Positions 16,276 through 25,578 of a stretch of 64,000 nt of DNA are shown here, piece after piece. The translations under genes and the position numbers were made by a program. The notes beneath the pieces were generated by a model. It saw nothing but the letters and a program-made list of their open reading frames with translations. It was not told where the DNA came from and searched no databases. The DNA lies in assembly GCF_016863295.1 (NCBI RefSeq), contig NZ_BOOP01000003.1:124001-188000 (forward strand), written 5' to 3'. The DNA comes from Planotetraspora phitsanulokensis. GTDB lineage: Bacteria; Actinomycetota; Actinomycetes; Streptosporangiales; Streptosporangiaceae. Position 1 is the first letter of the stretch. Every line of letters begins with the position of its first letter.

Positions 16276-17055
16276 TCACAGGCCGGTCGGGATCCCGGGC
16301 TCGAGCCAGTGGACGAGGGAACCCGCACGCGGATCGGCGGCCAGCGTGTCGCGCAGGTGGTCAGGCGCTTCGGAGAAGTGTGACCAGCCCTCGTAGTGGA
16401 CGGGGACCGCCACACGCGGTCGCGACAATGCGAGCAGTTCAACGGCGTCGCGGCCGTCCATGGAGTAGCGCAGGGGGCCGGTCTGCGGGAAGCGGACGCT
16501 GCCGAGGTGAAGGAGAAGGACGTCGACGTCCAGCGTGCGTGCCACCCGGCGGAGCGGCCGGTGCAAGACGGTGTCGCCCGTCATCCACACCGCGACGCCT
16601 GACCGGTCGCCGACGGCGAGGGCGAACCCGACCACGGCTCCGGCGACGGGACGGCTCAGGGGTGGCCCGTGCCGGCAGGGGGTGGCGGTGACGGTCAGCG
16701 GCGGCCTTCCCGGTGCGGTGAGGCGAGTCGTCTCCCCTGGCGCGAGGCCACGGGCGTTGGGCAGGGCCAGTCGCCGCGCCCCCGGCCTCGTCGTCACGAC
16801 CGCGGTCGCGCCGGGAAGCAGCGCCCGGCCGAGGTCGTCCAGGTTGTCGGCGTGGTGATCGTGGCTGAGCAGAACCACGTCGACGGTGCCCACGTCTTCA
16901 GCCGACAGAGCGGGGCCGCGCTGCTTGACGGACGCGGTGCCCCACCCGAATCCGTACCGCCATCCTGCCGGATCGAAGGTGGGGTCGGTGAGGATGCGCC
17001 AGCCGTCCAGTTCCATCAGGACGGTGGGCCCGCCCACGTGGGTGAGGGTCGTCAT
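16276..17055 (-). CDS. MBL-fold metal-dependent hydrolase (UlaG-like)
   Basis: A 259-residue protein of the metallo-beta-lactamase fold. The metal-binding loop reads LLSHDHHADNLDDL (about 71-84), and further ligand candidates lie in TPCRHG, MTGDT and PVHYEGW. This pattern fits the broad UlaG/ComEC-like group of phosphoesterases and lactonases; the substrate is unknown. ATG 17055 has GGAAGGTGG upstream; an in-frame ATG at 17076 is possible. The gene follows an alpha/beta hydrolase on the same strand. Confidence 0.82.
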   Translation of the reverse strand: MTTLTHVGGPTVLMELDGWRILTDPTFDPAGWRYGFGWGTASVKQRGPALSAEDVGTVDVVLLSHDHHADNLDDLGRALLPGATAVVTTRPGARRLALPNARGLAPGETTRLTAPGRPPLTVTATPCRHGPPLSRPVAGAVVGFALAVGDRSGVAVWMTGDTVLHRPLRRVARTLDVDVLLLHLGSVRFPQTGPLRYSMDGRDAVELLALSRPRVAVPVHYEGWSHFSEAPDHLRDTLAADPRAGSLVHWLEPGIPTGL

Positions 17056-17081
17056 GGGCGGGCCACCTTCCTGCATGCGGA

Positions 17082-17921
17082 TCACTGGTCCGCGTGGGTT
17101 CCACGGGGAGAGGACGTCGCGTGCTCCAGGGCCCAGGCCAGGCCGTAGTCGGCCACGGCCTCCCATCCGGGTGCGGCGCAGGTCCAGTGGTCGCGGCCCT
17201 CGAACTCGTGGTACTCCGTGAGCGCGGGAGACTTCTCGTAGTGCTTGGCGTTCGACTTGTTCACCGACGGCGGCATGATGTGGTCCTTCTCGCCGCCGAT
17301 GAACAACAGCGGAGCCCGGTCGGCGGAGTAGTCGACCCACGTGTCCTGGTGTCCGGGCTTGAAGTTCGCGAACAGCCCGTATTCCCACACCCAGTTGCCG
17401 GGCGCCGCGATGGCGTAGCGCTCCCACACCTTGCGCGACTCGTCCTCGGTGAGGGTGTTGGTGAAGGCGTAGTGGAACTCCTCGGGAGTGAAGCCGACGG
17501 CCTTGTGCCGGTTGGCCGGGTTCTTCAGCGCCGGGAACAGCGACTTCACCTGCGACAGCGGGTTGACCCGGACGCCCTCGGTGGGCGCGGAGTCGATGAC
17601 CACCCCCGCGGATCCCAGCCCGCGGGCCAGGAGCAACTGGGTGAGCGTCCCGCCGAAGGAGTGCCCCACGATGATCGGCGGGGTCGGGACGGCCTCGATG
17701 ACGGCGGCGAGGTGGTCGACGGTCTCGGGGACGGTCAGGTTGGCGATGACGTCCGGGTTCTCACGGAGCGCCTCGACTTCGATCTCGAAGCCCGGGTACG
17801 CCGGGGTGAGCACGGTGAAGCCCTTGGCCTCGTAGTGCGCGACCCAGTTCTCCCAGCTGCGGGGCGTCATCCATAGGCCGTGAACGAGCACCACGGTGTC
17901 GGGGCGGACATTGTCGTTCAT
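17082..17921 (-). CDS. Alpha/beta hydrolase
   Basis: A 279-residue cytoplasmic alpha/beta hydrolase without signal peptide. LVHGLWMTPRSWENW near residue 12 supplies the oxyanion region, GHSFGG at about 92-97 the nucleophile elbow, GGEKDHIMP the acid and GRDHWT the histidine. A good AAGGAG site precedes the ATG. It is transcribed with the chloroperoxidase-like gene upstream (20-base gap), so both may respond to the same LuxR-type regulator. The substrate is unknown. Confidence 0.85.
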   Translation of the reverse strand: MNDNVRPDTVVLVHGLWMTPRSWENWVAHYEAKGFTVLTPAYPGFEIEVEALRENPDVIANLTVPETVDHLAAVIEAVPTPPIIVGHSFGGTLTQLLLARGLGSAGVVIDSAPTEGVRVNPLSQVKSLFPALKNPANRHKAVGFTPEEFHYAFTNTLTEDESRKVWERYAIAAPGNWVWEYGLFANFKPGHQDTWVDYSADRAPLLFIGGEKDHIMPPSVNKSNAKHYEKSPALTEYHEFEGRDHWTCAAPGWEAVADYGLAWALEHATSSPRGTHADQ

Positions 17922-17940
17922 GGGGGGCTCCTTCGGGAGG

Positions 17941-18768
17941 TCAGGCGTCGATGAACTCGAGCAGGTCGGCGTGCAGGCGATCGCGGTCGGTGTCGGGGAG
18001 TGCGTGCCCGCTTCCCTCGTAGACCTTCAGGACGGCGCCGTCGATCATTTCGGCCGACCGCTTGCCCCCGACCTCGAACGGCACGATCTGGTCGTCGTCG
18101 CCGTGGACGACCAGGGTGGGGACGTCGATCTTCGCCAGGTCCGGCCGGAAGTCGGTGGCCGAGAAGGCCGCGATGCACTCGTACGCGCCTCGGTGCCCGC
18201 ATGCCATGCTCTGCAGCCAGAACGCGTCCCGGAAACCCTGGTCGACGTCCTGCCTGCGGTTGTGCCCGAAGAACGGGCCGTCGGCCAGGTTCCGGTAGAG
18301 CTGGGACCGGTTCGCGGCCTCGCCCGCGCGGATCCCGTCGAAGGTCTCGATCGGCAGCCCCTCGGGGTTGTCGTCGGTGCGCAACATCAGCGGCGGCACG
18401 GCGGACACGAGGACCACCTTGGAGACGCGGCTGCTGCCGTGGCGGCCGATGTAGTGGACGACCTCCCCGCCACCGGTCGAGTGCCCGACCAGGGTGAGGT
18501 CCCGCAGGTCGAGGTGTTCGATCAGGCAGGCCAGGTCGTCGGCGTAGGTGTCCATCTCGTTGCCGTGCCAGGTCTGCGACGAGCGGCCGTGGCCACGCCG
18601 GTCGTGGGCGATGGCGCGGTGCCCGTTCTTCGCGAGGAACAGGGCGGCCGCCTCCCACGCGTCGGAGTTGAGCGGCCAGCCATGGCTGAGGAGAACCGGG
18701 GATCCGTCGGTCCCCCAGTCCTTGTAGAAAATCTTGGCTCCGTCGTCGGCGGTGACGTGGGGCACCAT
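17941..18768 (-). CDS. Alpha/beta hydrolase of the non-heme haloperoxidase/esterase group
   Basis: A 275-residue protein closely fitting cofactor-free chloroperoxidases: [14 protein letters not shown] (oxyanion loop), [12 protein letters not shown], nucleophile elbow GHSTGGGE (Ser about residue 98), [11 protein letters not shown] (Asp) and EGSGHAL (His). Such enzymes act as esterases and can make peracids with acetate and peroxide. GAAGGAGG precedes the ATG. The palindromic box at 18821-18840, 53 bases upstream, matches one in the promoter region of the adjacent LuxR regulator. Confidence 0.88.
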   Translation of the reverse strand: MVPHVTADDGAKIFYKDWGTDGSPVLLSHGWPLNSDAWEAAALFLAKNGHRAIAHDRRGHGRSSQTWHGNEMDTYADDLACLIEHLDLRDLTLVGHSTGGGEVVHYIGRHGSSRVSKVVLVSAVPPLMLRTDDNPEGLPIETFDGIRAGEAANRSQLYRNLADGPFFGHNRRQDVDQGFRDAFWLQSMACGHRGAYECIAAFSATDFRPDLAKIDVPTLVVHGDDDQIVPFEVGGKRSAEMIDGAVLKVYEGSGHALPDTDRDRLHADLLEFIDA

Positions 18769-18820
18769 GGCCTCCTTCAGCTCGATGGGATGGATCGAGC
18801 GTGCCGCCGGCGCCCGCCTT

Positions 18821-18840
18821 CGCGGACCACGTGATCCGCG
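18821..18840. promoter_or_regulatory. Near-perfect 20-base palindrome, candidate LAL-regulator box
   Basis: CGCGGACCACGTGATCCGCG reads the same on both strands except for one pair of positions. It sits between the regulator's stop codon and the minus-strand hydrolase at 18768, in position for that promoter. Bases 18823-18835 recur exactly, inverted, at 21641-21653. Bases 18821-18830 recur at 21609-21618. Confidence 0.65.
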
Positions 18841-18847
18841 TAGTCGC

Positions 18848-21586
18848 TCAGTCGTCGTCGGCTTTCAGTTTGTCCGCGAGCTGCCGCCGTGAGGAGATGC
18901 CCAGCTTCTGGAACACCTTGCGCAGGTGGTAGTCGACCGTGTTCACGCTGATGAAGAGGTTGGCCGCTATCTCCGGATTCGTGTGTCCGACCGCCGCCAG
19001 CCTGGCGATGGTCGACTCCTGGGTGGTGAGTTCGGGAGTGCCGGAGCCGCTGTGGGTCATCGGCGTCGTGCCGACGGCCTCGAGCTCGGCGCGGGTCCGC
19101 GGGACGAACATCTGAGCTCCACTGTGTTCGAAGTGCTGGACCGCCAGCTGAAGCTGTTCGCCGGCTTCACGGCGGCGCCTCATCCGCCGCAACCACTCGC
19201 CGTAGAGCAGATGGGCACGCGCGAGGTCGATCTCCGCGCCTGTCCGCCCAAGCACCTGGACCGCGGCCAGGAAATGGGATTCCGCCACTGCGTCGTCGCC
19301 GGCCAGGGCTCGAGTCCGTTCGGCGACCCCACGGCACCACAGGGACTCGTTCGCCGCGGCCCGCTCGACGAGCAGGTCGACGTACGGCTGTGCCTCGTGT
19401 GCGTGTCCGCTGCGGATCGCGGCCTCGACGAAGTCGGGGTACTGGTGGGGCGTCACATGCAGGAACGGCTCCCGGACCAGCGGCTTGAGGCGGTCGTAGG
19501 CGTCACGGTACTGGCCTTCGGCGAGGTCGCGAAGGCCGACGGCCGCGATCGCGGAGGCGCCGACACCGCCGAAGCCGACGGCGTTCGCACCGTCCGCGAC
19601 GGCGAGGACGACATGGCGCGGCGAACCGGTCCACGCCATCAGGGCGGCGTTGATCACGTTCTCCGCGTCGTAGCCCATCGCCCGCCGTACTTCGCGGACC
19701 TGTTCGATGGCCTCCTCGGCCCGCCGCACGGTCCCACCGGTCAGCTCGGACAATGAGATGACCCACATCAGCTGGTCGAGGATCTGAAGCGCCCCCGCGT
19801 CACGGGCCACCGCGGCGGCCCGGGCGAGCGCGGCCCGGCGCCCGGCGTCGTCCCACAGGAAGGTCCCCAGCGAGGCGATCGCCGGGCCCATGTGCATCAT
19901 CTCGTGGTCCGGCAACTTCACGATCGCATCGAACGCCGCCCTGACACGGGGAACCGCCTCCGTGTAGGGCTGCAGGACGAGTGACCCGAGGCCGGCCAGG
20001 ATGGTCGACTCCGGTCCGCCACCCAGCTTCGACGCGGCCTCGAAGCGCCTGCCCAACTCGTGCCGCGTGACACCCCGCATGAGCCGGTCGGCGTTCGTAC
20101 AGGACTCGAAGGCCTTGAGGAGCGCTCGTTGTTCACGCTCGGTGTCGAGTCCGTGGAACTCGTCCGCGGCACGGACGAGTTCGGCCGCCGCGATCGACAA
20201 CACGGCCGGATCCACGGTGAATATGCCGAGCGCGCAGCGAACGACGATCATGCGCCCGCGATCGACGCGATCGGCGGTGTCGGCGTCCACCCTCTCGAGC
20301 AGTTCGTGGGTTATCTGGGCGGCGCCCGCGACGAGCGCGGCCTCTGCGGCGCCGACCAGGCGCGAGTCCTTGACGCGGCCGGGCGGGGTCAGCTCCGCGG
20401 CACGGGTGAGGATGCTCGCCCGGGACGCGAAGCCGCCACGGCGCGCGGCGAGGTCTGCCGCGTGCTCCAGCCGGTCGGCCACGTGCGCGTCCGTTCCCAG
20501 CGTGGCCTTCGCGGAATGCCACGCCTCGAGTTCGACCATCCCGTGCCGGTCAGCGGCCCCGGCCAGGGCGCGGTGCGCGCGCCTGCGGTCCGCGCCGGAG
20601 GACGCGTTGTAGACGGCGGAACGCACCAGCGGATGCCGGAACCGGACCGTTTCCCGCAGCTCCACCAGCCCGGCGGTCTCGGCGTGGTCGACGACGTCTT
20701 CACGGAGACCCATCGCGCGTGCCGCCGTGGTGATGAAGTCGACGTTGCCCGTGGCGTCCGCGGCGGCCAGGAGAACCCACTGCTGGACCTGGGGGTCCGT
20801 CTGGCGCACCCGCCGTGCATAGTGCGCTTCGAGACGACGGCCCACCGGGATCGGGTCGTCGCCGAGGCCGAGACCGCCGAGTTCCTGCGCGGACAGCCCC
20901 TCGGCGAGATCGATGAGCGCAAGCGGGTTCCCTCCTGTGGCCCGCGCGATCGCGGCCGCCGAGGCGGGGTCGATCGGAGCGGTGAGCGACCTGCTGAGAA
21001 GGGCGGTGGCCGACTCCTGATCGAGCCCGCCGAGCGCCAGTTCGGGAACGCCACCCATGCGAGCGGCGAAGCCCTCTTCGTCCCTTGCGGCGAAGAGCAT
21101 AGCGACCGGCTCGACGGCGAGACGCCGGGCCACGAAGGCCATGACCTCCAGGCTCTCCTGGTCGAGCAGGTGCGCGTCGTCCACCGCACACAGGACGGGA
21201 GTCCCGGCGGCGGCCGCGGCGAGCAGTCCGAGCACCCCCAGTCCCACCAGGAAGCGATCGGGTGGCGGGCCCTCGGCGACGCCCGAAGCCACCTCGATCG
21301 CCTGCTGCTGGCGCTCGGGCAGGCCGGGCAGATGTCCGCTGAGCGGGATGGTCAGCCGCTGGATGCCCGCGAAGGGAAGCGTCGTCTCCGATTCGAAACC
21401 GTCGAGCCGGAGCAGCGACAATCCGGCCGCGCCGTCAGTGGACGCCTCCAGCAGCGCGGTCTTGCCGATCCCCGGTTCTCCGGTGATCAGCAGTGATCCA
21501 CCGCGGCCGTTGCGGGCATGGCCGAGCAGCAGGCCCAACCGCCGCCGCTCGTCGTCGCGACCGACGAGTCCCCCGATTTTGATCAC
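18848..21586 (-). CDS. Large LuxR-family (LAL) ATP-binding regulator
   Basis: A 912-residue STAND-type regulator. The N-terminus has Walker A ([11 protein letters not shown], about 34-44) and a Walker B-like strand ([19 protein letters not shown]); a long helical, TPR-like middle follows. The C-terminal LuxR helix-turn-helix is [13 protein letters not shown]...[23 protein letters not shown]. These proteins activate nearby operons when a ligand and ATP bind. GTG 21586 is preferred because upstream in-frame codons cover the divergent promoter region. Matching boxes lie before both flanking hydrolase genes, so they are the likely targets. Confidence 0.85.
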   Translation of the reverse strand: MIKIGGLVGRDDERRRLGLLLGHARNGRGGSLLITGEPGIGKTALLEASTDGAAGLSLLRLDGFESETTLPFAGIQRLTIPLSGHLPGLPERQQQAIEVASGVAEGPPPDRFLVGLGVLGLLAAAAAGTPVLCAVDDAHLLDQESLEVMAFVARRLAVEPVAMLFAARDEEGFAARMGGVPELALGGLDQESATALLSRSLTAPIDPASAAAIARATGGNPLALIDLAEGLSAQELGGLGLGDDPIPVGRRLEAHYARRVRQTDPQVQQWVLLAAADATGNVDFITTAARAMGLREDVVDHAETAGLVELRETVRFRHPLVRSAVYNASSGADRRRAHRALAGAADRHGMVELEAWHSAKATLGTDAHVADRLEHAADLAARRGGFASRASILTRAAELTPPGRVKDSRLVGAAEAALVAGAAQITHELLERVDADTADRVDRGRMIVVRCALGIFTVDPAVLSIAAAELVRAADEFHGLDTEREQRALLKAFESCTNADRLMRGVTRHELGRRFEAASKLGGGPESTILAGLGSLVLQPYTEAVPRVRAAFDAIVKLPDHEMMHMGPAIASLGTFLWDDAGRRAALARAAAVARDAGALQILDQLMWVISLSELTGGTVRRAEEAIEQVREVRRAMGYDAENVINAALMAWTGSPRHVVLAVADGANAVGFGGVGASAIAAVGLRDLAEGQYRDAYDRLKPLVREPFLHVTPHQYPDFVEAAIRSGHAHEAQPYVDLLVERAAANESLWCRGVAERTRALAGDDAVAESHFLAAVQVLGRTGAEIDLARAHLLYGEWLRRMRRRREAGEQLQLAVQHFEHSGAQMFVPRTRAELEAVGTTPMTHSGSGTPELTTQESTIARLAAVGHTNPEIAANLFISVNTVDYHLRKVFQKLGISSRRQLADKLKADDD

Positions 21587-21608
21587 GCCGACGACGTTAA
21601 GCCACCCG

Positions 21609-21653
21609 CGCGGACCACACCAGGCCCGGAAACTACGGACATCACGTGGTCCG
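21609..21653. promoter_or_regulatory. Two candidate LAL boxes in a divergent promoter region
   Basis: CGCGGACCAC at 21609-21618 is identical to one half of the 18821-18840 palindrome. ATCACGTGGTCCG at 21641-21653 is the exact reverse complement of 18823-18835. They lie between the LAL gene (-) and the secreted hydrolase (+), suggesting control of both by the LAL protein. Confidence 0.6.
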
Positions 21654-21708
21654 GCGCACAGGTCCACCGGCCGACGATGTGCGGGTCCCTCCGACCCGAG
21701 GAGTCCCT

Positions 21709-22599
21709 ATGACATCCCGCAATTCCCAGGCCGGCGCACCCCTGCGCTCCCGTCCGCGACGCCGGTTGCTCGGGACGATCGCCGGCGCCGTGGCCACCGT
21801 CCTCGTGGGCGGGCTCGCTCTCACCGGGGCCACCGCCTCGGCGAACGCGTCCTCCGCCCCCCTCACCGCCGCCGCGCAGACGGACCGGACGTCGTCGCCG
21901 AAGCCGACGATCGTCCTGGTTCACGGTGCCTTCGCCGACTCCAGCGGCTGGAACGCGGTCGCCGGTCGGCTGCTCGCCGCCGGCTACAAGGTGGTCTCCT
22001 TCTCCAATCCGCTCCGCGGGCCGCAGGCGGACGGTGAGTACCTCCGTCAGTTCCTGACCGCCGTCGAAGGTCCGGTCGTGCTCGTCGGCCATTCCTACGG
22101 CGGCGCCGTGATCAGCAACGGCGCCACCGGAAACCCGAACGTCAAGGCACTGGTCTACGTGGCGGCCTACGCTCCTGACCAGGGCGAGAGCGTCGCCGCC
22201 GCGAACACGCTGGGCGGTGGCCACACCGACGTGACCGACCACCTCATCGTGCGGCCCTACCCGGGCGCCTCGCCCGGAGACGGGGACGCCTACATCGACC
22301 CCGCCTACTTCCACAACCTGTTCGCACAGGATCTGCCGCGGAGCACCGCCGGCGTCATGGCCGCGACCCAGCGGCCCGGCGCGCTGGCGGCGCTCGTCAC
22401 GCCGTCCGGTGCACCGGCGTGGAAGTCGGTGCCGAGCTGGTACCTCGTCGCCCGCCAGGACAGGATCATCCCGCCCCAGGCCGAGCGTGCGATGGCGAAG
22501 CGAGCCGGCGCCACGACCGTCGAGATCGACAGCTCACACGTCGCGATGATGAGCCACCCCGACGTGGTGACGAAGCTGATCCTGCGGGCCGCCCGCTAG
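21709..22599 (+). CDS. Secreted alpha/beta hydrolase
   Basis: A 296-residue protein with an arginine-rich N-terminus and a long hydrophobic signal (LLGTIAGAVATVLVGGLALT). The fold motifs are IVLVHGAFADSSGWN (oxyanion), GHSYGGAV (nucleophile elbow, about 146-151), RQDRIIPP (acid) and SSHVAMM (His). It resembles the salicylate-esterase/hydroxynitrile-lyase-like hydrolases of actinomycetes. GAGGAG precedes the ATG. It is divergent from the LAL regulator with shared boxes between, so inducible export of an esterase is a fair reading. Confidence 0.87.
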   Translation: MTSRNSQAGAPLRSRPRRRLLGTIAGAVATVLVGGLALTGATASANASSAPLTAAAQTDRTSSPKPTIVLVHGAFADSSGWNAVAGRLLAAGYKVVSFSNPLRGPQADGEYLRQFLTAVEGPVVLVGHSYGGAVISNGATGNPNVKALVYVAAYAPDQGESVAAANTLGGGHTDVTDHLIVRPYPGASPGDGDAYIDPAYFHNLFAQDLPRSTAGVMAATQRPGALAALVTPSGAPAWKSVPSWYLVARQDRIIPPQAERAMAKRAGATTVEIDSSHVAMMSHPDVVTKLILRAAR

Positions 22600-22619
22600 C
22601 CGTACCGATCTGACAGGGA

Positions 22620-22666
22620 GAAACGCGCCGGGAACGATGAGGCCCCGAGCGAACTCGGCGCGTTTC
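22620..22666. terminator. Inverted repeat between convergent genes
   Basis: GAAACGCGCCG (22620-22630) and its exact complement CGGCGCGTTTC (22656-22666) enclose 25 bases. They lie between the secreted hydrolase (+) and the second LuxR regulator (-), in the position of a bidirectional terminator. Confidence 0.65.
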
Positions 22667-22724
22667 AATCCACGCGCCTCGTCCACGTGTTCCGTCCACC
22701 CGTTCCGCGAGGTCGCGCTGCCGT

Positions 22725-25418
22725 TCAGGTCGGGAGCTTCGTGAGGAGGCGCGAGGTGTGGTCATGCTCGAAACGCGCGTCGATGCGGCTCCACCCCCGC
22801 AGCGACTCCCGCAGGGCGGCGTCGCCGTGCAGGCGGCCCCGCGCGCGGGCGAGACACGCGGCGGCCCAGTCGTTCTCGCCGGCCACCTCGGCCACGGCGG
22901 TCAGGAGGCGGTCCGCTTCGGACAGGCCGGACAACACGGCCAGCTCGGCCGCGACGGCGCGGGCGTAGGCGGAGGGCCATCCCGTGGGCGGGTCGGCGAA
23001 GGCCCGGGAGACCAGGGCGGCGGCGTCCTCGACGGCGCCCGTCTCCACGGCGACGCGGGCGTCCACGAAGGCGGCGAAGACCGTGGAGCCGGCGGCCGGG
23101 GCGCGCCCGCCCGTCCCCTGAGCCTGCTCGGCGCGGGCCCGCCAGAGCCGGTACGCGGCGTGGTCGCCGTGCAAGCCGTGGGCGAGCGCGACGGCCGAGG
23201 CGGCCGGTGAGAGCCACGCCGCGATCGGCATGCCGGAGCGCCGCCAGGCATCCCACATGGGCTGGGCGAGCTCCAGAGCCTCGTCGAAGCGCCCGAGCAG
23301 CACCAGCGGCGGGATCAGCTTGCCCGCGGACCGGTACGGGTGAGCGCCCAGCAGGTCGTCGTCGGCGATCTGCTCGGCTGTGGACAGTGCGGCGAGCAGG
23401 TCGCCGGCGGCGAACGCGCTGAGCCAGGCGTTGTGAAAGGCGTCGAGGATCTCCGCCGCGCACGCCGGCCGACGGCGGTCCATCACGCCGACCAGTGCCA
23501 GCCGTTCCCGGGCGATGCCGCACGCCTGACGGAACCGGCCCGCGCGGATCGCCAGTGTGCCGGGCGCGTCCAGGGCGGCGCTGATGAGGACGGCGTCACC
23601 GGTGACACGCGCCGACGCCACGGCGGCTTCGGCGAGTGACGGGTCGGGGGACGGGTGGGGCGAGCGGGTACACCAGGCTGTCGCGGCGGCCAGGTGGGCT
23701 GCCACCACGGGATCGTCCGAGTCGCCCATCGCGGCCGCCTGATCCAGCAGCTCGCGCAACCGAGACCCGGGGATCCGTTCGGGGAAGCCCGAGGTGAACC
23801 TGTGCGCCGTGACCACCGCGTGGGCGAGCGCGATCGCCCGGGCGTCGCGGTCACCCGCGGCCTCCGCGTGTGCGGCCGACTCCACGAGCAGGTCGAACGC
23901 TCCGCGGGCGAGCCCCACCGCATACACGACCTCGGCGGCGGTGCGCAGGTCAGCGGCGGCGGCCGAGGCGGTGGGGGCGCGGCGGGCCGCCTCCTTGAAG
24001 TGCTCCAGGGATTCGCTGGCCAGATGACGGGCGTAGGTGAGGTGGCCGAGCGCGCGGGCGAGCCGGTGCGGCAGCTCGCCGGGGCCCGGTGGGGCGTTCC
24101 GCAGCGCCGCGCGCAGGTCGTCGCACACGGCGTCGAAGCGGTCCCTCCACTGGCCGTCGCCTGGGTGCTCCGCCAACTCGTGCGCGGTCTCGGCCGCCCA
24201 GATCAGGTGCAGTTCCTGGACCTTGTCCAGGTCGCCGCTCGTCTCCAGCCGATCCAGGGCGTACGCGCGGACGGTCTCCAGCAGCCGCCAGGAACCCGCC
24301 TGGTCACTGCGGACGAGCAGGCTCTTGTCGACCAGCCTGCCGAGGAGGTCGGCGACGGCGCCCCGGGAGGCGAAGAGGGCGACGCGGCAGGCGGCGTCGA
24401 GGTCGAACGCGCCTGCGAAGACGGCCAGCCGGGGGAACAGGGCCCGTTCCTCGTCGCCGAGCAGGTCGTGGCTCCAGCCGATCACCGCGCTGAGGGAGCG
24501 GTGCCGCTCGTCCGGGTGGCGGCTGCCGGCCAGCAGCCGCAGTGTGTCGTCCAGCGCGGCCAGCACGCCGTCCGCACCCAGTGACGCGCAGCGGGCGGCG
24601 GCCAGCTCGATCGCGAGCGGCATGCCGTCCAGCCGGGCGCAGATCTCGGCGACGAGCGCCGGCTCGGCCGCGAAGCCGGGATCGACCGCGGCGGCGCGGT
24701 CCACGAACAGCGCCTCGGCGTCGGAGGCCAGCGGCAGCGGCGAGATGGGCACCACCTGCTCGCCCGGCACGCCGAGCCGTTCCCGGCTGGTGACCAGGAT
24801 CGTCGTGCCTGGGCACTCGCCCAGCACCCGGTCGGCGAGGCCGGCCACGGCGTCGAGCAGGTGCTCGCAGTTGTCGAGGATCAGCAGCCGCCGGTCCCGG
24901 CCGAGCGCGCAGGCCACGGACTCCTCCAACGACCTGCCCGGCGACTCGCTCACGCCGAGCGCCCTGGCCACCGCCCCGGCGACCTGTCCGTCCCGCACCG
25001 GGACGAGGTCCACGAACGCCCCGCCCAGTGGGAACTCCGGCGTGGCGGCCTCGGCGACGACCGCGGCCAGCCGGGTCTTGCCCACCCCGCCCGGCCCGGC
25101 CAGGGTGACGAGCCGGCCGGGCCGCAACAGGTCGAGTACGGCGTCGCGTTCGTGCGACCGCCCGGTGAAACCGGTACGCCAGGTGGGTGATCCGGCGATC
25201 GTGCCGAGGGGTGCGGGGACGGCGTCCCGCGCCCGCTCGGCGAGGGCGGCCAGCGCCCGCCGGTCGGCGACTCCGTACTTGCGCAGCAGCGAGGACACGT
25301 GGTTCTCGACGGTGCGGACGGAGATGTGCAGGCGTCTCGCGATCTGAGCGTTCGACAGGTGCTCGCCGAGGTGGGCCAGCACCTCCGCCTCGCGCCGCGA
25401 CACCGATTCCGGGCTCAT
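22725..25418 (-). CDS. LuxR-type regulator with N-terminal HTH and NB-ARC-like ATPase
   Basis: An 897-residue regulator with reversed order relative to its LAL neighbour. The LuxR/GerE helix-turn-helix is at the N-terminus (SRREAEVLAHL; NAQIARRLHISVRTVENHVSSLL, about 7-46). Next come Walker A GPGGVGKTRL (about 108-117), Walker B-like RRLLILDNCEHLL and the plant-R-protein-like GMPLAIELAAAR. A long TPR-like helical tail ends the protein. It is divergent from the questin-oxidase-like gene and is its likely regulator. ATG 25418 starts directly at the HTH domain. Confidence 0.85.
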   Translation of the reverse strand: MSPESVSRREAEVLAHLGEHLSNAQIARRLHISVRTVENHVSSLLRKYGVADRRALAALAERARDAVPAPLGTIAGSPTWRTGFTGRSHERDAVLDLLRPGRLVTLAGPGGVGKTRLAAVVAEAATPEFPLGGAFVDLVPVRDGQVAGAVARALGVSESPGRSLEESVACALGRDRRLLILDNCEHLLDAVAGLADRVLGECPGTTILVTSRERLGVPGEQVVPISPLPLASDAEALFVDRAAAVDPGFAAEPALVAEICARLDGMPLAIELAAARCASLGADGVLAALDDTLRLLAGSRHPDERHRSLSAVIGWSHDLLGDEERALFPRLAVFAGAFDLDAACRVALFASRGAVADLLGRLVDKSLLVRSDQAGSWRLLETVRAYALDRLETSGDLDKVQELHLIWAAETAHELAEHPGDGQWRDRFDAVCDDLRAALRNAPPGPGELPHRLARALGHLTYARHLASESLEHFKEAARRAPTASAAAADLRTAAEVVYAVGLARGAFDLLVESAAHAEAAGDRDARAIALAHAVVTAHRFTSGFPERIPGSRLRELLDQAAAMGDSDDPVVAAHLAAATAWCTRSPHPSPDPSLAEAAVASARVTGDAVLISAALDAPGTLAIRAGRFRQACGIARERLALVGVMDRRRPACAAEILDAFHNAWLSAFAAGDLLAALSTAEQIADDDLLGAHPYRSAGKLIPPLVLLGRFDEALELAQPMWDAWRRSGMPIAAWLSPAASAVALAHGLHGDHAAYRLWRARAEQAQGTGGRAPAAGSTVFAAFVDARVAVETGAVEDAAALVSRAFADPPTGWPSAYARAVAAELAVLSGLSEADRLLTAVAEVAGENDWAAACLARARGRLHGDAALRESLRGWSRIDARFEHDHTSRLLTKLPT

Positions 25419-25578
25419 TCAACATATCTGACCGCAGTTGTCGACATTTCGGAACCCGATTGAGCGTCCCCCCGCGTAGGTGGTCTCTGCGTGGCCGATA
25501 GGTGGCCGGCACGCATGCCCTCCTCGGGGGTGACCGCGCAGACTGGGTTCCGTCCGGCCACGTGGCGATGCGAATGGG

